A stretch of 9,741 nt of DNA from UKL13-2 sp043773745. GTDB taxonomy: Bacteria; Pseudomonadota; Gammaproteobacteria; Burkholderiales; Usitatibacteraceae. The translations under genes and the position numbers were made by a program. The notes under the pieces were generated by a model that worked only from the letters and a program-made list of their open reading frames with translations, was not told the origin of the DNA and did no database searches. Shown in pieces: positions 6,914 to 9,741 of the stretch. The stretch spans positions 1 to 9,741 of the forward strand of contig JAYVEV010000042.1 in the NCBI GenBank assembly GCA_043773745.1. Reading direction: 5' to 3'. Position 1 is the stretch's first letter; the number at the start of each line of letters is the position of its first letter.

Positions 6914-7481
6914 CATCCTCTCCAGTTAGTTCAATTTTTGGACCTGCCATGATAGAAACAAGAAAATGATTCTTACCTTCCAATTTTTTCTGAAACTCAG
7001 TCGGCCGATAAATAGAAAGCGATATTTTTCGCCCAAGTTTTCCCTCTATCGGCGCAAGTTGCCGATAGAGATCAGCGCTATTCAGTTTGTTGGAAATAAT
7101 TAACAGGTCGATATCGCTCATTGCGGTATCTTGACCCTTGGCGACCGACCCATAAATGAACGCACGCTTAATTTGACTGATGAATGGCTGCAGAACATTT
7201 TTTAGAATATCGGCAACGCCGAACGTCTTGCGAACAATAGCGCTTAATTCAGCAAATATTGGGGACTTTGTATTTGCCTTATACAGCACAACCCTTCCAA
7301 CGTTTTCCTTGATCAACAATCCTGCATGGGTAAGTTTGCTCAACTCGCGTTGCGCTGAGGCAGAGCTAATGCCTGTACCGGTCATTAATGCCCGCAAATG
7401 AATCCCTTCAGGACGCATGTAGACATTGCCCAGGACGGCAATTGTTGGTTTGGAGAACAGTGCATCACTAATTTTGCTCAT
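6903..7481 (-). CDS. Winged-HTH/nucleotidyltransferase fusion, probable antitoxin and autoregulator
   Basis: This 192-residue protein has two parts. Residues about 10-75 look like a winged helix-turn-helix (SSASAQRELSKLTHAGLLIKE, then a wing GRVVLYKAN). Residues about 85-180 are a minimal nucleotidyltransferase domain of the pol-beta superfamily, with the signature FIYGSVAKG and then SDIDLLI. G111/S112 and the metal-binding pair D123 and D125 are visible. No clear third carboxylate appears in the following strand (KISLSIYRP), so catalysis may be weak. In MNT/HEPN systems such a partner neutralises the HEPN toxin, in some cases by AMPylating it. The HTH suggests it also represses its own promoter, whose -10 lies inside a palindrome just upstream (7481-7499). 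The last codons overlap the HEPN gene by about 11 bases, implying translational coupling. Confidence 0.85.
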   Translation of the reverse strand: MSKISDALFSKPTIAVLGNVYMRPEGIHLRALMTGTGISSASAQRELSKLTHAGLLIKENVGRVVLYKANTKSPIFAELSAIVRKTFGVADILKNVLQPFISQIKRAFIYGSVAKGQDTAMSDIDLLIISNKLNSADLYRQLAPIEGKLGRKISLSIYRPTEFQKKLEGKNHFLVSIMAGPKIELTGEDDEH

Positions 7482-7543
7482 GAGCTAAATTATAGCTCAG
7501 TTGAGCTTATTTTTGGTTCAGTATTTTGAAATGAGCTAATTTC
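7476..7543. promoter_or_regulatory. Divergent control region with repeated GAGCT palindromes
   Basis: The space between the two divergent genes is dominated by GAGCT half-sites. GCTCATGAGC (7476-7485) is a perfect palindrome over the leftward start codon. TGAGCTAAATTATAGCTCA (7481-7499) has 7-bp arms and encloses a minus-strand TATAAT (7494 down to 7489). AGCTCAGTTGAGCT (7494-7507) is another inverted pair. GAAAT-GAGCTA-ATTTC (7528-7543) ends exactly at the rightward ATG. The layout suggests cooperative binding of the neighbouring winged-HTH protein with repression of both promoters. A weak rightward pair TTGAGC (7501) and TATTTT (7522) has only 15 bp between hexamers, so that promoter is unsure. 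Confidence 0.65.
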
Positions 7544-8149
7544 ATGTCCAGTAGCGGCCCATACTTTCCCCTTCTCAAAATCGCAGCGGTAAAACAGCAG
7601 AAGGAGCTTCCAGATAGGTTGCTCAAAGCGCCACAAGCCGAGGCGTTCGCTCGCGCATTGACGAAGCATCTAACCGTGAACCACCCCTTTGCAAAACAAT
7701 ATCTGCACTTGCTAATAGACGAAATCCGCTACGAAGGCCAACCCGGCTCTGACAACTTCGACTTTATTATTGAGCCCACTGACTTCGTGGAGTGGCTTGA
7801 CGTAAGAATAAAGGCGTTAGCTCGCGATCTTAAGAAACTGTTGCCAGAGTTTGGGCACCGACGGCTTCTTGAAAGCATTAGCGTGGCAGGTGGATTTGAC
7901 AGCTGGCACGCCCTTCATACGTCAAGCGAGCGAGTCATCAAGCAGTATCAGGAGGAGATCAAGCCAACGCCGCTGGATAATGTGCTGGATGCCTTCGCCG
8001 GCTGCGTTCCGCTGGTGCTCGCAATCAAGACGGATAGTCCGCCAAATGAACTCGAACGCACCGCGCCCGTCGGCCCCGTCGCCGCAGGGCTCATGGCTAT
8101 CGGAGCAAGGGTGGGATCGGGCATAGATGGTCCTCGGCGCGAAATGTGA
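7544..8149 (+). CDS. Hypothetical protein, divergent from the HEPN/nucleotidyltransferase pair
   Basis: I do not recognise this 201-residue protein. Its N-terminal two thirds are charged and probably helical, with FARALTKHLTVNHPFAKQYLHLLIDEIRYEG (35-65) and FVEWLDVRIKALARDLKKLLPEFGHRRLLES (81-111). A GGFDSWHALH segment follows near 116-125; short SWHAL-like motifs occur in several unrelated plasmid and regulatory proteins, so this is not diagnostic. The last 50 residues are rich in Ala, Gly, Pro and Val without a clear membrane helix. There is no signal peptide. No good ribosome binding site precedes the ATG; the GAAAT-GAGCTA-ATTTC palindrome ends at it, so expression may be leaderless or tightly regulated. 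It stops eight bases before the convergent RES gene. Sharing an operator region with the wHTH/nucleotidyltransferase makes a third component of that module conceivable, but this is inference. Confidence 0.65.
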   Translation: MSSSGPYFPLLKIAAVKQQKELPDRLLKAPQAEAFARALTKHLTVNHPFAKQYLHLLIDEIRYEGQPGSDNFDFIIEPTDFVEWLDVRIKALARDLKKLLPEFGHRRLLESISVAGGFDSWHALHTSSERVIKQYQEEIKPTPLDNVLDAFAGCVPLVLAIKTDSPPNELERTAPVGPVAAGLMAIGARVGSGIDGPRREM

Positions 8150-8157
8150 CGATCCGG

Positions 8158-8610
8158 CTAGAGGCGGCCGTCAAACTCGAACGCTGTCGGATAGTGGACT
8201 TGAATGTCATTAGTGTCCGGGTGTTCGGGATTCAAGAGGATGCAGCATTCCTCGTGAATCATCACCGAGGGTACAAGGAGCGCTGGCGATTGCCGGCTCG
8301 CCTGCCAGGTCGAACCGATTGCCTGCAAGCTCGCCGGTGGCGAAAGGTTCTGCCAATCTGAGGGGAGTCTCTTGCGGTCGAACGTACGAACTAGCCCGTC
8401 AGGAATCTCAATTTCGTACATGACGTACTGAATGCGCCGGTCAGCGCCCGCCGTGTGAACCAGCGTCTCCATCGCGGCCAGCGCACGGCTTTGTGCCGCA
8501 TAGACCATCGGGGTGCCGACGGCATTCCAGCGGCCGCCATAGAGCTTCGCCCCTTCGCCGTTGAAGGCATCCACCGCATGCTTGGCTTTCACCAGGCGAT
8601 ATGCCTTCAT
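8158..8610 (-). CDS. RES-domain toxin, probable NAD+-degrading enzyme
   Basis: RES toxins deplete NAD+ by glycohydrolase or phosphorolysis chemistry and stop growth when their antitoxin is lost. The 150 residues are the usual length for the family. Visible family features are YRLVKAKHA at the start, GAKLYGGRWNAVGTPMVYAAQS (20-41) with Arg27, then SRALAAMETLVH (41-52) with Glu48, and VPSVMIHEECCILLNPEHPD (113-132) with Ser115. These include candidates for the Arg, Glu and Ser that name the domain. The frame is open further upstream to an ATG at 8733, but the family start is MKAYRLV at 8610. That ATG shares its first base with the stop of the upstream antitoxin gene (TGATG), a typical coupled junction. 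It converges with the hypothetical gene, eight bases away. Confidence 0.92.
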   Translation of the reverse strand: MKAYRLVKAKHAVDAFNGEGAKLYGGRWNAVGTPMVYAAQSRALAAMETLVHTAGADRRIQYVMYEIEIPDGLVRTFDRKRLPSDWQNLSPPASLQAIGSTWQASRQSPALLVPSVMIHEECCILLNPEHPDTNDIQVHYPTAFEFDGRL

Positions 8611-9038
8611 CAGGAATAAACACCGTGCTCGATCCGGCCCAGAAGCGCTTCCACTTCTCTCGCGCCAATATCGGTTGTTGCAATGTCCAAGGGCACTGCA
8701 TTGCCCAACGCCCGTTGCGGCGACTTCAACCACTCGGTGGCGGCATCCTGGTCCTCAAAGACGTCCACTGCGAGCGTCAGGAGGCGCGCGGACCGATAGA
8801 GGCGGTCGCCGGCAACCGCTGGCAAGACAGCTTTTGCGGGCGTCAGGCGATTGACCGATCGCCGGCTCAAGCCAAGGAGGGCTCCCAACTGGTCATTATT
8901 CAATCCCAGTGCGCCTTTAAAAGCCCAAGCTGCCTGCGCGGGTAGTCCCGCAACGATCCGTTGAACCCACTCCTGGGTGTTCGCCGGCGCAACCTTCAAG
9001 GCTTTAAGCCCACCCATCGCCTCTAGCACTTCAGCCAT
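8610..9038 (-). CDS. Xre-type antitoxin with Xre-MbcA-ParS C-terminal domain (DUF2384)
   Basis: This 142-residue protein is the antitoxin partner of the RES toxin. It should bind the toxin through its C-terminal domain and bind the shared promoter through a helix-turn-helix. The HTH-like segment is FKGALGLNNDQLGALLGLSRRSVNRL (40-65). The C-terminal domain is well formed: AVDVFEDQDAATEWLKSPQRALGNAVPLDIATTDIGAREVEALLGRIEHGVYS (90-142), which ends in the characteristic R-I-x-H-G-V-Y. The start at 9038 is supported by AGGAG six bases upstream. Antitoxin first and toxin second, with overlapping stop and start, is the usual order for RES-Xre pairs. Autoregulation is likely, given a palindrome inside the promoter spacer at 9077-9088. 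Confidence 0.92.
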   Translation of the reverse strand: MAEVLEAMGGLKALKVAPANTQEWVQRIVAGLPAQAAWAFKGALGLNNDQLGALLGLSRRSVNRLTPAKAVLPAVAGDRLYRSARLLTLAVDVFEDQDAATEWLKSPQRALGNAVPLDIATTDIGAREVEALLGRIEHGVYS

Positions 9039-9070
9039 TGTTAACTCCTGATTGTGTCATCTGTCTTGTT

Positions 9071-9099
9071 ATAGTACGCCATTTGGCGCATAAGTTCAA
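9071..9099 (-). promoter_or_regulatory. Promoter of the Xre-RES operon with internal operator palindrome
   Basis: On the minus strand TTGAAC (9099 down to 9094) and TACTAT (9076 down to 9071) are separated by exactly 17 bp. The spacer contains the inverted repeat CGCCA-AA-TGGCG (9077-9088), placed where a bound repressor would block RNA polymerase. The adjacent Xre protein is the obvious candidate. The AGGAG binding site and ATG follow about 30 bases downstream. Confidence 0.65.
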
Positions 9100-9150
9100 C
9101 TTTTAGCAGATTCTTGTCCGGTATTTCATTTGCAATGGACTTCCCCTAAT

Positions 9151-9180
9151 TCAGTAGACATTTAATAATGTCGAAACTGA
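9151..9180 (+). other. Hairpin upstream of IS3 orfA
   Basis: GACATT-TAAT-AATGTC (9157-9172) forms a 6-bp stem with a four-base loop. It is extended by outer arms TCAGT (9151-9155) and ACTGA (9176-9180) across a small internal loop. It could act in the DNA as a binding site or in the RNA as a barrier to read-through from outside, as known for some other IS families. This is inference. Confidence 0.5.
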
Positions 9181-9195
9181 GAAAGGGAAATGCCG

Positions 9196-9480
9196 ATGAA
9201 AAGCAGCCGGTACACAGCGGAATTTAAAGCGGAGGCGATTAAACAAGTCACCGAACGGGGTCATAGTGTTTTGGATGTAGCCAAGCGATTGGGCGTTTCA
9301 GATAAAAGCCTCTATGCTTGGCTAAAGCAGAATAGAGAACGAAGCAGTCCGGCAGTCAATGAAGACGTCCATGCCCTCAAGGGGGAAATGAGTCGCTTAA
9401 AGGCGGAACTGAAACGCACCACTGAAGAGCGCGACATACTAAAAAAGGCCGCCGCGTACTTTGCCAAGCTGTCCGAGTAA
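9196..9480 (+). CDS. IS3-family transposase OrfA
   Basis: OrfA is the DNA-binding part of the IS3 transposase, and it becomes the N-terminus of the active OrfAB product after ribosomal frameshifting. The protein is 94 residues from this start. It shows RYTAEFKAEAIKQVTERGHSVLDVAKRLGVSDKSLYAWLKQNRE, a typical HTH_Tnp_1 helix-turn-helix. A heptad-like coiled coil follows (DVHALKGEMSRLKAELKRTTEERDILKKAAAYFAK), which mediates dimer formation. The ATG at 9190 is also possible, but AAGGG at 9183-9187 is better spaced for the ATG at 9196. The slippery heptamer A-AAA-AAG at 9441-9447 lies near its end. Confidence 0.93.
   Translation: MKSSRYTAEFKAEAIKQVTERGHSVLDVAKRLGVSDKSLYAWLKQNRERSSPAVNEDVHALKGEMSRLKAELKRTTEERDILKKAAAYFAKLSE
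9441..9447 (+). promoter_or_regulatory. Programmed -1 frameshift site joining orfA and orfB
   Basis: The heptamer A-AAA-AAG is in the correct codon phase in orfA (CTA AAA AAG). A -1 slip here leads directly into a frame with no stop that reads GRRVLCQAVRVKYAFMDAHRN and on into OrfB. This is the standard IS3-family mechanism for making the fused transposase. Confidence 0.85.
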
Positions 9481-9491
9481 AGTACGCGTTC

Positions 9492-9741
9492 ATGGATGCT
9501 CATCGCAACGTGTTTCGCCTAAATAGCATGTGCCGCGTGTTCAACGTGCATCGCAGTGGCTACTATGCATGGAAGCACACGCCATTGTCCAAGCGGGCGT
9601 TGGACAATGCGACATTGTTAGTCGACATCAAGCGTTCATTTGACGATAGTGACAGAATTTACGGTAGCCCTCGCGTGCATCGAGATTTACGTGAGGCGGG
9701 CGTAACTTGTGGAGAGAACCGCGTGGCAAGGATCATGCGTG
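9492..9741 (+). CDS. IS3-family transposase OrfB, 5' part only
   Basis: The frame -1 to orfA is open to the window end and gives 83 residues from the ATG at 9492. They begin MDAHRNVFRLNSMCRVFNVHRSGYYAW and continue through DIKRSFDDSDRIYGSPRVHRDLREAGV to RVARIMR. This matches the N-terminal helix-turn-helix region (HTH_21-like) of IS3 OrfB. The DDE integrase core would follow outside the window. In the native protein, translation probably enters this frame by the frameshift at 9441-9447. The ATG may serve for a separate OrfB, but I see no strong ribosome binding site for it. Confidence 0.9.
   Translation, partial: MDAHRNVFRLNSMCRVFNVHRSGYYAWKHTPLSKRALDNATLLVDIKRSFDDSDRIYGSPRVHRDLREAGVTCGENRVARIMR

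Larger units (their letters stand above)
9136..9741 (+). mobile_element. IS3-family insertion sequence, left part (cut by window edge)
   Basis: The two-gene organisation orfA/orfB with a -1 frameshift site is that of the IS3 family. The left end probably begins TGGACTTCCCC at 9136, because members of the family usually start with TG followed by a C-rich block. The right end is outside the window, so the terminal repeat and target duplication cannot be checked. The element lies about 37 bp upstream of the Xre-RES promoter and points away from it. Confidence 0.8.

Noticed and set aside
8611..8733. N-terminal extension of the RES gene to an ATG at 8733
   Set aside because: The extra 41 residues lie inside the antitoxin gene and look like no known domain. 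The family start MKAYRLV coincides with the antitoxin stop.
1..9741. CRISPR array
   Set aside because: No regularly spaced identical repeats were seen; the only repeats are IS ends, operator half-sites and one slippage duplication.

Overview
The window looks like a chromosomal segment of a proteobacterium, most likely a betaproteobacterium. The glycine cleavage proteins closely resemble Proteobacterial GcvT/GcvH/GcvP, and the gene order gcvT-gcvH-gcvP behind a tandem glycine riboswitch is typical there. The genus cannot be fixed from sequence alone. GC content is moderate, and insertion sequences occupy both ends.

Layout. (1) Positions 1-141 are a short flank with no firm gene, only a possible end of an upstream reading frame and an isolated TATAAT. 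(2) About 142-1533 is an insertion sequence with a leftward rve-type DDE transposase. It has inverted terminal repeats, with a second tandem copy at the right end, and a candidate TCCTGA target duplication. Its catalytic glutamate reads as glutamine, so it may be dead. (3) Positions 1540-6327 are the glycine cleavage operon: a consensus-like promoter (TTGACA, 17 bp, TATCCT) starting right at the edge of the IS, a two-aptamer glycine riboswitch, then gcvT (TTG start), gcvH and gcvP. The lipoamide dehydrogenase (L protein) is not encoded here. (4) Positions 6402-6442 hold a tRNA 3'-half remnant on the minus strand, tRNA-Asn-like, at the exact switch from housekeeping to accessory DNA. (5) Positions 6482-9038 form a small accessory block. 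It holds a winged-HTH/nucleotidyltransferase gene overlapping a HEPN-domain gene, a divergent 201-codon gene of unknown function sharing a control region rich in GAGCT half-sites, and a Xre/RES toxin-antitoxin pair read leftward. (6) From about 9136 to the window end is the left part of an IS3-family element: orfA, an A-AAA-AAG frameshift site, and orfB cut off by the window edge.

How it works together. Glycine binding to the leader RNA is expected to adjust expression of the T, H and P proteins. These strip CO2 and ammonia from glycine and pass the one-carbon unit to tetrahydrofolate. The block from 6402 onward reads as an acquired island: a tRNA scar that may be an old attachment site, two toxin-antitoxin-like modules with autoregulatory-looking promoters, and an IS. 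The most novel part is the HEPN/nucleotidyltransferase pair with its non-canonical HEPN motif, its dense operator array and the unrecognised divergent gene.
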